Shown piece after piece: positions 25,088 through 38,870 of a stretch of 64,000 nucleotides of DNA. The stretch lies in contig NC_087078.1 of NCBI RefSeq assembly GCF_026151205.1, forward strand, positions 6,527,675 to 6,591,674. Direction: 5' to 3'. This DNA comes from Bolinopsis microptera. Taxonomy: Eukaryota; Ctenophora; Tentaculata; Lobata; Bolinopsidae. How positions within the stretch are numbered: position 1 is the first letter of the stretch; every line of letters starts with the position of its first letter. The notes below the pieces were generated by a model, which searched no databases, was not told the DNA's origin, and was given only the letters and a program-made list of their open reading frames with translations. Made by a program: the position numbers and the translations under genes.

Positions 25088-28000
25088 ACTATAAAAGCAT
25101 TATATTTAGCACTGTATACAGACGATTTATATTTGTATAATCACAATTTTAGCCTTTGATGGAGCATGCTAGAAATGAAGATTCAAGTTTCTTTATATTA
25201 TTCTCTGGCAACATATCGGCTCTTTAAGATATTTATCAATGTAATGTAGTTGTGTGGAAAGTAATGTAAAAATGTATGATTTAATGAGTAAATTAACGTA
25301 TCAACATTTGCGAGCATAGTTCGAACGTCAAGAAGTAATTTATAAACTGCTACATTGGACAGCCTTTACAGTGTACATGCTCCAGGCACAACCTTAAGTA
25401 CATCTTGTGAAAGACGTTTTGTGTAGCTGAGTTTCCTAAACTGCTCAACTCTCTGGTCTTGTTGTGCTGGAGGCCAAACAAGCAGCCTTACTTTAACTAA
25501 TAGCTTTTCTGTTGCACTTTTCTTTGTTTCTCCCTCATGGCATTTACTCATGTTCTAAACATCACATAGTGAAAATTGGAGAGCCATTTGCAGCTAACGC
25601 CTGTTACGCCGTATTCATTACAGGGATTTAGAAACAAGTGACTGGTTTCTTTGCCACTTCTTTTTGAGAGCTATTATATGAGTTGTTAACCAATTCTGTA
25701 CAACCTAGGATGTGCATACATCAGCCTGAAGAGAGAGATAGTACTGTGCTATATTGATGACACTCAATGAATAAATCCCTGTGGTGAGCTAAGACCCCCA
25801 TCCAGATCATTCAGTTGACTCCGCCTTGAAATCATGATTAAGGGTTAAATGAAAAGGGCCATACTGAATCAAATGATATTGAATCTTTTAAAAGTTACCT
25901 TTATAACACGATTATACGGACTGGCAGTTTGCATGTTCGGCCGATGGACTGTATTTCAGTGGCTGAGGAGCAGCATTTTGCACAGTGGTTAAGACTTTGA
26001 AAAGTGGTGGCCAGAAGCTTCTACAATTAACATCCACACAGATGCGTCATTTCACATAGATCCAATAGATTCTCAGATACTCTGTAGACTAGGTGATACT
26101 GGGATTCAAACATTAATAACAAATTGGTAATAACAGTTGAAATGTTCGAGAGGAGTGAAGGGAATATTGAAAATCCTTTCCTTCCCCAATTGGGATCCTT
26201 TATGATTGGAATATTAACGTAAACAAAAATAAGAGTAAGTTCAATAAAAACAAATTTAACGTCGAAACAATCTCTGAACGGATCAAATACCAATAATGGA
26301 TTCTGGGAAAGTCCAGACACATAGTATGCAGGACGATGAAATTATTTCAGTTTGACATAAGAAATCGGAGAACAGAAATTTTAGTGATTTGGATGAAATT
26401 TAAGACCCAACGAAAATTGCAGAGACAAATTTGCATAGTAGCAAAATTCGATAAAGTATCTCATGAACACTCCATATTCAATATTAAGTTATTCTATTCA
26501 ATCATTTTCCCCGATATTGTCTGATAATGGTAACTTCAATTCATCAGGAACAGATAATAATAAGTTATAAAAAGTCATTCAATCAATGAAAGTATTATGT
26601 AAGGATTATCGGTACCCTTTCAGATCGCAGTTCTTGCCAACAAGTGCAAACAATATATTATGACGCAATGAAAATATCGGACTACGATGTATGGGGACTT
26701 ACCAACCCATGGCAACATAGAAATATATTTGATATTACATCGTTTCCTGTTAATATAAAACTCCGTTACAAATTGAACTGGGAAGACTACACCTTAGATC
26801 AATAAAATATGATAAAGAAATGTATAACTAGACTTAAGTAAGAGTCTGATAGAATATAGAAAACAAAATAGTCTACTGCTTGAAAGCTTAATAATAAACT
26901 GTGAAAGAGAGGTTACCGTAAATAAAACTAATCCGATACAACCAAAAAATAGCTCTCACATTCAATGCCAGTGTGCTCATAAATTACATCACATAATCTG
27001 CAACTTGTCAGATTTCTCGGGCAACTAGTTTGCTAATTTATTAATAACTTTTGATGGATGATAAGTTTTAAATTTAAAAAAGGCAAAAAGCTGTTTTGTG
27101 GTGCGATGAATTTTTGCTGGTAGCGCGATGCACTATTGGGCCGTGCCGCGCAGTCACTAATGCTTCTCGCTAGATTGTAGATCGGCTAGATGCAACACTT
27201 AACTGGGCCTCACCGAGCTGTGAAGGATTGATATCGTGAATCAAATCAAATATATATTATCTTCAAGATTACTTTAAAACCAAAACTAATTCAAATCACA
27301 AAGTATAACAGCTCAAATATCGTTCTACAAGCCTGTCACGTGCGCGCGTCTGAAAAATTGTTTTTTCTTGATCATAACTTGTCAATAAATGATTTTTATG
27401 CTATTTTAAAGATCTTATTCGAAAACAGCGTTTGGTCACTGGTAGGTTATTTTTTATTTATTTGAAAATTCAATTAATCATTATATATATAAATCAAGCG
27501 TTACATTTCAGCCATGCAAAATTACAATGACATATTTTGATATGATGATGAAAATCTAAATATTATAGGCTACAATGAGCATTTTAGTAACAAATAGTAT
27601 GAAAGATCTGAAATTTAAAAAATAAAAACCCTAAAAATATTTACACCCCAAGTTAAAAATATAAATACTTTATTTCTAAAAACACTATCAAATAAGGTGG
27701 TTGATCAGTCACTTGTGTCATTACGACGACGTCGTTATATCAAGTCAAAATATTCCCCAAAATAATTTAAAGACGATTCCCGATCAAAAACGTTTTTGGT
27801 AGAAAAAGTTTTTCGAGTTACATAAATATTAATGGAGATGCAATTTTATAGATAAAATCAATAAAGCTTAAAAGTGAAGCCCAAAACAAAGTAACACACC
27901 CAACAATGGTTGAGATGTGATACATCCAAGCAGTCTAAGTCGACAATAATATCATGTGAGTTAATATAAAACTAGCTCCAATGTTCATGTAACCAGACAG

Positions 28001-28169
28001 GTTCTACCAATCCGAAGAGTAAAGTAGATTTCCATTCAGTCAGTAGTAAACAGTGTCTAGCACTGGTCGTCCTAAGAGGGACTCCCCATTTATTACAGGC
28101 CTGGGTAAGGCCGCGTACATACCAATGGATAGAGCATTGGCCGTCTAGTGTAGGGACTAGACTCCCCAG
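25088..28169. other. intergenic; no gene supported
   Basis: This lies 5' of the PCGF start. Positions 25551-25366 (minus, 61 codons) are open without splice support. Positions 26620-26805 on the plus strand have a short coding-like stretch (YDVWGLTNPWQHRNIF) that stops after about 55 codons and may be a decayed transposon frame. From 27100-27240 there is a dispersed repeat also seen at 29690-29790. Confidence 0.4.
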
Positions 28170-28895
28170 CTAGGCGTGGGTGGGCCCTGTAGAAATACAG
28201 ATCTTCCTTCTTAGCTTGAGGTCATCATTATTCACACATTCACTGCAGATTTGGATGAACTTTGGATCTCTGGAGCAGTTTAGGATCGCCAAGTGTGGAG
28301 TACCCAGATCTTCCAGATTGGAGACCTCGTTACCAATACTGAGAAGATATGAGGCTTGGTCCCTAAGGTCTTCGTCAACATGACCACAACTAGTCAGTAT
28401 ATGAATTGCAGTTTGTTCTTCATGACCACAGGAGCAATAGGGAGATGGCCATTTCAGTCTGTCAAGGACAAAAAGAAATGAGTTTAGAAGATTGTTTTTG
28501 TAAAACAAGCTCATGACTAGAACCTCAGTTTCTCTGCTAGTATGATAAGGGAACTTCAGGGGGGTGGTAGACACCACGGGGATTTGAGACCAGCCCTCCA
28601 TTTGTAACTGGTTCTTAATAGATTCCTGCCATACGAATTCAGTGAATTGTTTGATAGAGACCTTGGTGTAATGGCAGGCTTTCCTAGAGAGCTCGAACAA
28701 TTTCGAGGCATCATTCAGTCCAATTATTATTGCATCACCTGGCAGAACAGAGTCAGCATGTACTTCAACCTTCCACTTTAGAAATTTCAACACATCCCGC
28801 ATCTGGCCCAGAATTTTTGTGTTTCCGGATTTTTGATATACTAATTGATATATGGTACTGCAATATAAGTTGCTTATTGTTTGGCCGGATGACAA
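28170..28895 (-). pseudogene. 3' fragment of a non-LTR retrotransposon ORF2 (C-terminal zinc-knuckle region)
   Basis: 241 codons ending at a stop, with CSCGHEEQTAIHILTSC: the C-x-C...E..H....C pattern found at the C-terminus of many LINE reverse transcriptases. The polymerase and endonuclease parts are absent, so this is a 5'-truncated copy. The exact clade cannot be decided from this tail. Confidence 0.65.
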
Positions 28896-30253
28896 CTAAC
28901 GAGAAAAATAAACTTGATTACATAATAATTAATTCGGCTGAACCAACACATAGCTAAAGCCGCATTAACGTTGGGGCCGTATTGTTAATGTATAAACGTG
29001 TACACGTACAACAATCCCACAGTACAGAAATTACTGATAAAACAGAAACGTATAACATATAAGCATGCAGTATGATGTATTACACAGAATTACGGTCGGA
29101 ATTGAGAATCTAATCGCGCCCGTCTACAGTATTCGTGCATGCAGCATATGACATGGACATGTAATGCAATATTTAATTTGTAGTGCAGTGCCAAAAGGGG
29201 ATTTTACTAATTCTCTCGCCCAACAATTATTTTGTAGGTTTATAACCTACCAAGACGCGCGCTAAATTGTACGGTCTTGAAACAAATATTTTACGAGTAT
29301 CACCCCGCATTAAAAATTGTTATGTGACTTTGGTTTTTATTGTTTTAGCAGCCGAACAATACGGTTTTACATAAACCTTATATTAATCCCAAGCTTAACC
29401 CTAACCCGAGTCTTAAACAATCGAATTCGTGGTTTAATTAATAGCCTGTCACGTGACCAAAATGTTTTTTGCCCATAACTCTCCTATCCAGAAAAGTATT
29501 TTACCCAACGTTATGCAAGGTGAATGGTGATTCGTAATTGCAGCGTCCAAATAAACACCGAACTAAATTGCTGTCATACCTTTAGGGCCTCTTCACAATG
29601 ATTTAAAAAATTTGGACGAGCGATTTAGTGGGAGAGTTGTAGAGAGCGATGTAAAGAGCGTTGTAAAGAGCAATGCAGTACACACTACTATGCCGCGGCG
29701 CCGCGCATCAAATAATGCTTTTTCGCTAGATCAGCGAAATGCACCACTGGGCCTCGCCGAGCTGTGTAGGATTGACATCGTGAATCAATGCACAATGCAT
29801 GTGGGAGCGTTGACAGATGTTACTCGTCTAAATTTCTTCGAAGTAGCGCGCGCTGCTTTTTGTTTCTTTTCGAGGCAAGCTGCTACGAAGTACAAAATAT
29901 AAACACACGCCGGGCTAGTCCATTAACAATGGACAAGTGGGAGCGGCCACTGCCAACTTTCCTTGCTTCCAATTTCCAATTGTTTAGTATATATATATAT
30001 ATATAACTAGTTGTTGCTTGGTTTCCCAAAGAAAGTGTTCGACTGCAGTTAAGCAGGAGCATCATAACTCGAACAATTGAAACAAATCAAATTGGCGGGC
30101 AAACGATCCGGTTCATGGTATGTATAAAACAATACCAATCATCACTGATGATTGGCCCGACCCGAGATAGCCCGACCGCGCGCGACCACCCTTGTTCGTG
30201 AACAGGTGTTCGTGAACAACTTATGGCATGGTGGTTACCAGATAAAATGACTG
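28896..30253. repeat. cluster of dispersed repeats, first copies
   Basis: Positions 29290-29600 share order and sequence with 30300-30600: CACGTGAC, CCTAACCC-rich stretch, TCACGTGACC, then a GATTCGGAATCAGCG-like block. Positions 29615-29900 share TTACTCGTCTAAATTTCTTC and ATTAACAATGG with 31685-31800. No gene is supported; open frames such as 29612-29902 lie in the repeats. Confidence 0.6.
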
Positions 30254-31506
30254 TAGAGGCTCTTACGGGAGGGGATGATGATTAATCACTCTACACTCGA
30301 CTGTCACGTGACTTTTTAAACACGTTCTCTTGGTGGCCCTGAATGACTATTCGAAATCATAGCCCTCTAATCTGATCCCAACCCTAACCCTAACCCAATC
30401 TTTAACAAAAGCATATGCTGAAACCCTAACCCTAACGAGAAATTAGACTAACTTCCGTATATGGTCATATCACGTGATCAAGACAGTTTTTCGCCAATAT
30501 CTCGCTATGGGAGCATTTTAACCCTATGTCATGGGGGGTGATTCGGAATCAGCGTCCGAAAATACATCGAATGATGTTGGTCTGAACTGTCGGGGGGCCT
30601 TTTAGAAAAATTTCGAAAATCGACTGTAAAGTGATTTAGCACGCTCGTACGGGAGGCTCTTACGGGCATTGTCTGCACGATACGCTAGGGACCCCAGATA
30701 CACCTTACTAGACGTATTTTTGACCGTAGAATCGATTAAAAGTGGTTTCAAGATGATTGGACTGAGTTAGCGCGGTTAAAATCGCAAAAAACCGATTTTT
30801 GGGCCAAAAATAGGCCAAAAAACCATGTTTTTTGATAATTTGAGCAAGTTAATTTTGTTGGCATGTCGACAAAACTTGCATGAAGATAGCTAAAAGACAG
30901 CTGCACAAGATGGTATAAAAATAAAACAAATCCCTTTATTTTAGCGCAGTTAAAAATCCAAAAAAGTGGTAAAAACTTTGACTTTTTTGCTTGAAGTTTG
31001 AATAATTTTTTGCAGTTGTATTAAATCAACCCAAAAATAGTCACATCGTGTTTGCCTAAATTTTTCCTTTCCGAGAAGTACCCACTTCATATACTTTATC
31101 GAAGTTTGAATATTGTCACTCCGCAAGCGTTTTTTGCCAAATTTTCGACGCGCACTACGCGCAAATGCATTTAGTTGTTATCAATTGGCACCCGCGCGTT
31201 CGTCATAAATTTCAAACAGCTATAACTCAACGAGATTATGTCCGTTCTAGCTCATATTTTCACACCAAATAGAAAATAATGTGATCTTATTGCTGACAAA
31301 ATATGAATATAATTACTCTATTTGCCTTAGAGTAATAGACTGTCAAAGTTTAAAACGCGCATTGGTATAGCACGTGACTAATAAGGCCAAATTTATACTT
31401 CTTAACATATTATCGATCCTTAGACATCATACTATTGTGTCTAATTAGCGATTAGGTCTCTAAACTCGTAGCAGAATACACGTCTTTTTGCCCGTAAGAG
31501 CCTCTA
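30254..31506. mobile_element. TIR element with TAGAGGCTCTTACGGG ends and telomere-like stretches
   Basis: The left end TAGAGGCTCTTACGGG and right end CCCGTAAGAGCCTCTA are perfect 16-bp inverted repeats including TA. A third copy of GAGGCTCTTACGGG lies inside at about 30650, so the element may be composite. Positions 30379-30440 contain short runs of CCCTAA. No transposase frame was found. Confidence 0.65.
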
Positions 31507-32640
31507 CTAATAGTTAAATTCGGCGGAATGACAGGCTGAGCGCGGCCCAGTATTCACCTAACCATGTGCTTTCGATCGCGCCACTTCGGGCGCGCTTGTT
31601 TCATAAGTGAGGCGGGCGCGCGCTACTGCAAGCGCAAGGGCTCTGGATAGAGCAAGCCCAGTAAATGACTGCATAATAATTGACGGATGTTACTCGTCTA
31701 AATTTCTTCGAAGGAGCGCGCGCCACTTTCTTCTCGAAATGTTGGCCTGATGGCAAGTGCAGCTACGAAGTAGCGCGCGCCAGGCCAGATCATTAACAAT
31801 GGTCAACATAATAACAGTTTGACGTGATATCAGAGGCCTTCCTGCGTGTTGGTGTGGATTCCTGTTAGTGTTAAGGGATCCCTAAACATGTATGTGTGGT
31901 TGACTGTAGTCTAGTAGACAGAAGAGTACCATGTCAGGTATGGAATAGTTGTTGTTGTTGTTGATGATGATGATGATGGCAACTGATAATACTCCACCAA
32001 AAACGAACGACTTATATCGCTGCTACTTAATCGCTCTCCCAAATTTTAAGAAAATTCTTGTGAAAAGGCCCTTTGGGTATGAAATTGATCTAAATCGGTG
32101 TATTTTTAGACGCTGATTCCGAATCACCCCCCATGACGTAGTGTAAAATGCTTCCCTGGAGAATCGTCAATAGTTTGATCCAGCAATTTACTACGCTACA
32201 ATGAATGGCAAATTATGCTAATCGTAACTAATTGTATCCAAGATACCATACATACCATTCAATTTCATGATTGATTTGAACTGTTCACGTACAGTTGTTC
32301 GCGAACTGCCAAAAGGTTCTGAGGTAACAAAAATTGCAAAACATAAAAACAAATGTTTCCCATGCAGACCCAAGCAGGGAAAAAAAAATACATACACTGG
32401 ATATGATTATATTAGCAGTTTCAAGCTTGCTTTCCATTTTCCCACTTTTTTAGCAAAATACTTATATCATGTTTTTAAGAAACTCAATAAAACAAACGAA
32501 ATAGTCTAATTTGCATAAATAAACTTAAATACTAAAATAAAGAAATCTGCTCCTAGGATACTGAGTCACTAATCAAAATATGAAGTGAAGAACATACAAA
32601 TCTATATGATTGTGGCCTTTAGCTTAGCTAGTTGTGTTCT
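31507..32640. repeat. further dispersed-repeat copies
   Basis: Positions 32010-32150 are a reverse-complement copy of the block at 30500-30640 (GATTCCGAATCACCCCCCATG). Positions 31685-31800 repeat part of 29815-29940. No coding exon is supported. Confidence 0.55.
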
Positions 32641-32648
32641 ATAGCAAA

Positions 32649-32654
32649 TTTATT
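32649..32654 (-). terminator. candidate polyadenylation signal AATAAA
   Basis: AATAAA on the minus strand, about 200 bp after the stop codon of the ten-exon gene at 32851-38870. It is the first canonical signal I see in the likely 3' UTR. Confidence 0.45.
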
Positions 32655-32850
32655 ATTAACAAGCACCCAAATTATGTTTATAAAAGCTAAGTACAGTACT
32701 CAAAAGGCAACATCGTAGTATAAACAGTAGTGAGTAGACCATACTGTAAAACACCGAAGTTATTATTCAAGATTGCTAGTTCTTCTTACCGATAAATATT
32801 TGATTTCATCCATTGTAAGTTTGATTTTCCAAGTGTAACCACTTCAGTGA

Positions 32851-35800
32851 CTACACACTAAGGTTATTAATGAAGTTAACAGGTTTGATATTCATCAGAG
32901 GGTCAAGTTTTTGCTTGCTCGGTGGAGTGGCTATTGGCGTTGAAAGAAAAAGCCCGTAGCTAAACATATCTGGCTCTGGTTTACTCTCGTAGACGTCACA
33001 AATGCTTACTCCGTACATTTTTCGTTTCTTTTTCCCCGATTTGGAAGCTTGAAACCGATCGTACAAAGACTGAGCTCCTCCCTCCGAACGAAAACACTTG
33101 TCTGATTTTCTCAGTGGTCTTTTCTCCGTTCCCCGTCCATTGTGTGGGGAACCTCCTTGATCCTGTTTCTTACGATTCGCACGTACCGATCTCATCGCAC
33201 TAGGGTTTATCCTTTCCTTGATAACCAACTGTTTCAGATCCAACAACCGCCCCTTGCTCAGGAAATGGTCCTGGTTTGCAACAGATTCAGTCCTAAGGGC
33301 TGTCCCAGTGTACAACTGACCCGGTGAATTCCTCTTAGCCCTACCCTCCCCCGATACCAGGGCCAGAGAAGTTGTAGATCCAAGATCTACCGGAGCTTTG
33401 TCTATCTTGTAGTTTACCAGACTGTCAGAGGTAAGCGGACCTCCCCCCAGGTTCTTGCCTTGTATCTTTGAGTGCACTAGCGCAGATTCGGCGTCACTCG
33501 TATGATACTCAATGTTTGGTGGCCAATCTGAAGGGGTAAAAATCACAGGGAAGTGAAAATTTACAGTAACAAAACTTTGTGTACTACTTTAATGGCCATA
33601 ATTTTAACAGGTCTAAAGCTTGGTCACACAGGTCGATTTGGCAAAATTAAGAGTGACAAATGCAATTAATTTTGTTAAAGAATTCTTATTGGATTCAATC
33701 TCTTTTGTTGAATTCAAAACGTCAGTCTCAGCAGAATCTAAATGGAAAATTTCGACTGCATTATTTTTTTCTCGTCATAATAGAACTTTTATTTCTTAAC
33801 CGCAGATCAGCAGCTAAGCAGCTTGTACTTGTATATCTACTGCAACGTATCCCGCGAAATATGTTTAATAATAATGTCCATGTTATAGCTGTGACTTTAT
33901 TCTGAATGTATCATGCACAAGCTTGCCCAGTATAAAATATGAATGCTTCTATTGGTGGTATTACTATTACCTTTGCTGTGCGATGATATGCAGTAAATAC
34001 CGTTTCTAAGTGATGATATGCGTGGAAAAGTGGAGTGCACTGTGCAGTGTACTTGTATCAGTTATATTGAAAGAGTTACAAGTATACTTGTCTGGTGAAT
34101 TTAATCAGAGAATGACGATAGCTGCAAGATTTAGAGATACGGGCTTCAAGCTATTCTTTTCAGATAATCAAGTATGCTTTGAGAAGTCATGTTTTAAATT
34201 CTACTAATTCGACGATGCTTTGTTTTCTTCTGTTTGATATGTCGTGATGTGTGATCGATATTAGATAATAGATATTAGATAATAGATATTGGATAATCGA
34301 TATTGAATAATCGATTTTGGATAATCGATATTATGATCTATAATTTCCGTCAGTATAAGAGTAGATAATATAAATGTTACTGTTAGTATTAGTGATGCAA
34401 AACCGACAAAATTTGCTTCAGTTAAGATAGGACCAATCTTGAAGGCATAAACGTTCAAATGGATAATTTATTTCAAAACATTTAAATCAGATTATAATAA
34501 AATCTAATGAAAATCTGACAGAATAGATTAAAATTCAGTAGTGCTAGTACCTAATTTCGAATGGCTACAATCATTTTTGGCTGCGTCTTTTTCAGGGTAA
34601 AAAGTGGACCTTTTTCAGGACAAAAGAAACAAAGTGAAGATTGAAAAAAAGTAAAGGTTGAAATAAGTAAAGATTGAACAAAATAAGTAACTGAACTTTT
34701 TCAGAGACTGGTGTAGGATTACTAGAGAGAGATGTAGTGTTTTTGATCGAGAGGGCGGTGCTGAAATTATTTATAAGGGTATTTTATATGGGTGGTATGA
34801 AGGAATGCTGATACTTAGATTGCAGAAGGGTGTTGGAAGTAGAGGTAGAGGGAATGCTCAGTTTGAAGGGTATGATCTAAAAAAGGGAGGTAAGGAGTGC
34901 TGATACTTATCGTCAGAGAAAGAAGCTGTTTTAGGACACTAACCCGGCTCGAACAGTACGGGGGAAACGGTGCGACAAATCTCTGGCAGCATACTGAAGT
35001 GCTGGTTCTGCAGTTTCTCTGCAGACTTTGCCAACCTACTACAGTACTGTGTCTGCAGTTTCCGGGCAGACCCCTCGGCTGCAAAGTTGGACAATGGCAA
35101 ATGTGACATCTTGTACGTGTTATTTCTATTTTTGCTATGATTTATAATTTGTTAGATACTGAATATTCACGGTCTCATTTGTTTCAGATAAAAAAGTTCA
35201 GATCCTGAGGAAGTTGACTTGTGCAAATCGTTCTAAAGCTGAAAGTTAGTGCAATAGCATGCCAAAATCACATATTCTAGGGATGTTGAAATTATTCGCA
35301 CTTTACAAGCACTATGAACCGTGGACATGCAAGTTATCACAGGGGGGGGGGGGGGGGGGGGCGTATTTCAATAACTCCAATGCTTATTTTCGCTCAAAAA
35401 GGAACCATTTGACAACCATTTGACAACCATTTGACAGCCATTTGACAGCCATCTTACAATTATTAATCCCTTTGGCTTTCGACATTGATTATTAAAAAAA
35501 TTGTAGCTCTTCTTACATTTTGAACAGTTAATGTTCCTGAAAAATGTCCGTATAAGCATGAAATGATGCTGAAAATGAATTTGATAAACTGAATTCGTCA
35601 TTCATGCCTCTAGACTTCTCAATATGAATAAACGGGCATAAACTCGTTTTAAAACAAAACACCCATGCAATATGCATGCACTCTTGTAATACCGATATAA
35701 AAATAAACGGCATTAACCCTCACAAAACCATCCGACAGACATGTTCGCTGGTATCTGACTACAAACACAACAAACGAGGCATCAACCAACCAAATAGTGA

Positions 35801-38800
35801 CACATACTGTACTAAGATTTGTCGGAACAGATCACGTGACTACCATCTCACACAGAAACTGACGAACCTGATGCTTACCAGCTACTTGGAGACCCTCAAT
35901 ACAGATAGAGCACTTAAACTTGGTGCCCTGAGTAGACTCCTCGTCGGCTCCTTCTTCTGTCATATCTTCGGTGGAGTCAGGGTACCTTCTTAGTCTTACT
36001 CCTGGAGAGATTTTGTTACAGAATAATGAGTTATAGGAAAAGAAGATCTAAAAGAGATTATAAGTATATGTTTACAGGGGAGTGAAATTCGTTTGCATTT
36101 CACTTGTTGTAATTTCTTATTGTCACTTGTTGTAATTTCTGTGCTGTAAGTTTTCACTGTATTTGGTATTCTTTTTGCTGTTCTATTCCGAGGTTTATTT
36201 GTTTGTTTATAGTTCGTACCTGTTCTATCTGTTGTCCGTCTGTTTGTCCGTATTACAATATTATTTGTCTGGGTATATCTAAAAACCTGGTTTCCTACTC
36301 TTGTATCTGGGTGCACGAGCGGGTTGTAGGACTCCTCCTGGTCGTCCGTACAGTTGCTGCTGTTTAGCTACAGTTCTCTCTTGCTGCTCGGTCTTCTTCC
36401 TGAGGAAACAAGTTTTTGATTGGTGCCAGTTAGCAATTTAACGTGCTTACTTGTAAAAGTTATATCTGAACTGTTCAGTAACCAGATTACCAAAAGTTTT
36501 GTGTTGGGAAAGCTTTTTGAGGCTCGAAATAAAGACTTATTGTAACCATAGTGGTTCTGACAATAACCTTTCAGTATAGCTGTTGATATGAGAGTTTAAT
36601 CGCCTTGCTGGCACGTACGTTACGTTGGGGTCCATTCCGTATGTCTGGAGGTTCAGGTGGGTCGCGTCATTCTGACTGAAACACAAACCATTTTTCAACC
36701 CCAGGTGGCAAACTTCAGTCATATTTGATACGATACGAGAGAAACAATTCGAGAGAAATGTCATTTTAGAAAACTATCTACATTCCACAATGACGGTTTG
36801 GGTAAAATCACTATTATTTCATGCTTGAACCAGACTTTTCATCGGAGAAAATAAAATGCTCTTTTGGGGGCAGGATTGGGCCAGATGTGGAGGTTGACCA
36901 TATTTTTTTCTGACACGTGACAGTGATAAACCTACCAGCTACAAGCATCGATCATTCAAAACCCACTGCTACATAACAAGTTTTATAAACAAATAAGGTT
37001 CACCTACCGATCAGTTTCCAAATCTACATACCTGAGAATATTCCACGAGACGGGGAATTTATCAGGACTATCATTAGGACTCAACCCCTCGTTAGAGTTG
37101 CTCTTCTTAACTGATTGTTTCTGGTCGTTTTCAGGGTTGAGTGGTAGATCCACCGAACTTATCAGCTGACAGAGAGAGTAAGGAATAATATTCTGAAATA
37201 TAACCAAAAGATTGCCGATTTTATTTTTGATTTTTAATAACATTTTCTTTGATTTAGATCATGTGGTTTATTTAAACCAAAACTAAAAGTTGCAAAAAAC
37301 GCAATTACATATTTTCAATATTTAAAATTCATTTCAGTATTCATCTACTATAGTTATACCACATCAATCATCTACCACATCAATCATCATACAATACCAC
37401 AGTAATTTCAAGACTATAAATGTCTATACCGTACAAGTATAAATGAGACTAACCGCGACTTTAGATAATTGTGCAGGACAGGTAGCAGGTACAAAGCCAG
37501 GTTTCTGGGCCGAAGCCGTGGAGTATGATGATTTCTTGGTGTAAATACCCGGCTTTCTGTCGGCCCACTTCCTTATTCGTTCCTAGGATCAGAGAGATTG
37601 AATATTGAGGGGACACGTCTTTAAATCAAGTCACCTACTTATTGCTTTATTCATTAAACTATTAAACTACTGCCGTCAATATTCGGCTCAAATAAGGCTG
37701 AAATATACCGGTTTCATACATCATGCTGCTCATACTCCTGCTTATAATGTTCTTGCAAAATCAAGCAAAATACTCCTACTTATTGCTCATTACATTCGTT
37801 TTGTGTGCTCAACTATAACTATTTAAAGTGATCGGATACAAAAACAGAAAGGCTACAACAACTGAACAACACTGATACCTGAAGATGCCTTACAATGGTG
37901 GAGTTGTCTACTGGATTTGTATGTCGCATTCGTTTTGTTGGTCCCTTTTCCACCTGATGTCCCAGGTAAAAAACAAATTATGAAAGTATTACATCAGTAA
38001 TCAGTTATTTTAGTCCGCAGCAATACATCGAACTATTCAGATTTTCATCATTATATGTTAATCAAGGACCCTAAAAATGATAAGAAAATGTTCCAAACCG
38101 GTCGTTTGTCGACATATTTGGGGTAAGGAATGATGTCCTGCCATCCTACTGCGGTCTGCTCTAAGTCTCTAGTGTAAACAAGGGTAGACCATGCCTTCGG
38201 ATCCTCTCTGTCAGATAAATCTGAGAGTTTTGGTTGGAAATCAATCTTAGAACAAATAATGGTATGTCTAAACTTGAAAAACATCATTACTTGGGCAATC
38301 TAGGCAGTATGCACTATGCATGGGTAAATAATTTCGACATGCATGCCAGTAACAGACTGACAAGCTAATAGTAAGGATAATAAGTACAGTATTATTGAAC
38401 CTAACTACATTTTAAGTGCTCAAGTGGAGTAAGTTATTGAGTAGGATCTACTCGATTCTACTTTCTAATTATCAGTACTTCCTCTTTTCAAACCCCATCC
38501 GCGAAGAGAAAACCTTCAAAAAAGGAGGAGAGCCCTCTTGACCGATTCCCGTTCTAATCTCGATTAGACCGCTGGATTCCAGTGGTTCCAGTCACCCGAC
38601 AGGAATTGGGGACAGCCCAGAGACATTAGCAATACGTCTTACGTGTCAGCCCACAATCCAGGCTTACGTGACTCTGAGTGAACTTACTCACCCTTAACTA
38701 ACTCTCTCCTACTGATCCCGATATAACTAACCTATAAGTCTCTCTTGCAGTCTCTTATCATGTCTCCGGGTGATGAAGGTACAATCAGGGTTAGAACCAG

Positions 38801-38870
38801 GAGCTAGAGTGTCTCTGATGTCGTCTAGGATAAGATCTACCTCATTATCGTGGTGGTATTGCTTCACCAT
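32851..38870 (-). CDS. unrecognised protein, 593 aa, 10 exons, complete
   Basis: I do not recognise the family. Exons (minus): 38870-38732, 38220-38099, 37953-37879, 37582-37454, 37192-37032, 36675-36568, 36399-36287, 36001-35879, 35078-34944, 33527-32851. They sum to 1782 bp (594 codons with stop), and every junction agrees in phase. Start ATG at 38870, with an in-frame stop 15 bp upstream. The protein is hydrophilic: no signal peptide, no membrane segment. It is rich in K, R, S, Q and P. Notable stretches are DPKAWSTLVYTRDLEQTAVG (about aa 55-75), a basic Q-rich segment KKTEQQERTVAKQQQ (aa 245-260), an acidic run before C313-x2-C316, and KSGKKKRKM in the last exon, which could act as a nuclear localisation signal. 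Two cysteines alone do not make a RING. Splice sites are mostly strong (GTAAGC, GTATGT; TTTCAG). Nuclear or cytoskeletal roles are guesses only. Confidence 0.8.
34258..34330. repeat. 15-bp AT-rich tandem repeat in intron 9 of the ten-exon gene
   Basis: About five copies of GATATTAGATAATA / GATATTGGATAATC. Confidence 0.8.
35342..35361. repeat. poly-G run of 20
   Basis: Uninterrupted G run in an intron of the ten-exon gene; length is likely to be unreliable. Confidence 0.9.
35402..35452. repeat. 12-bp tandem repeat, CATTTGACAACC
   Basis: About four copies, drifting to CATTTGACAGCC, in an intron. Confidence 0.85.

Noticed and set aside
35676-35993. Plus-strand frame of 105 codons
   Set aside because: It overlaps exon 8 of the minus-strand ten-exon gene, which has matching splice sites.
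35879-36001. RING finger in the ten-exon gene (CSIC motif)
   Set aside because: Only one C-x2-C pair is present; the remaining zinc ligands are not found in the following exons.
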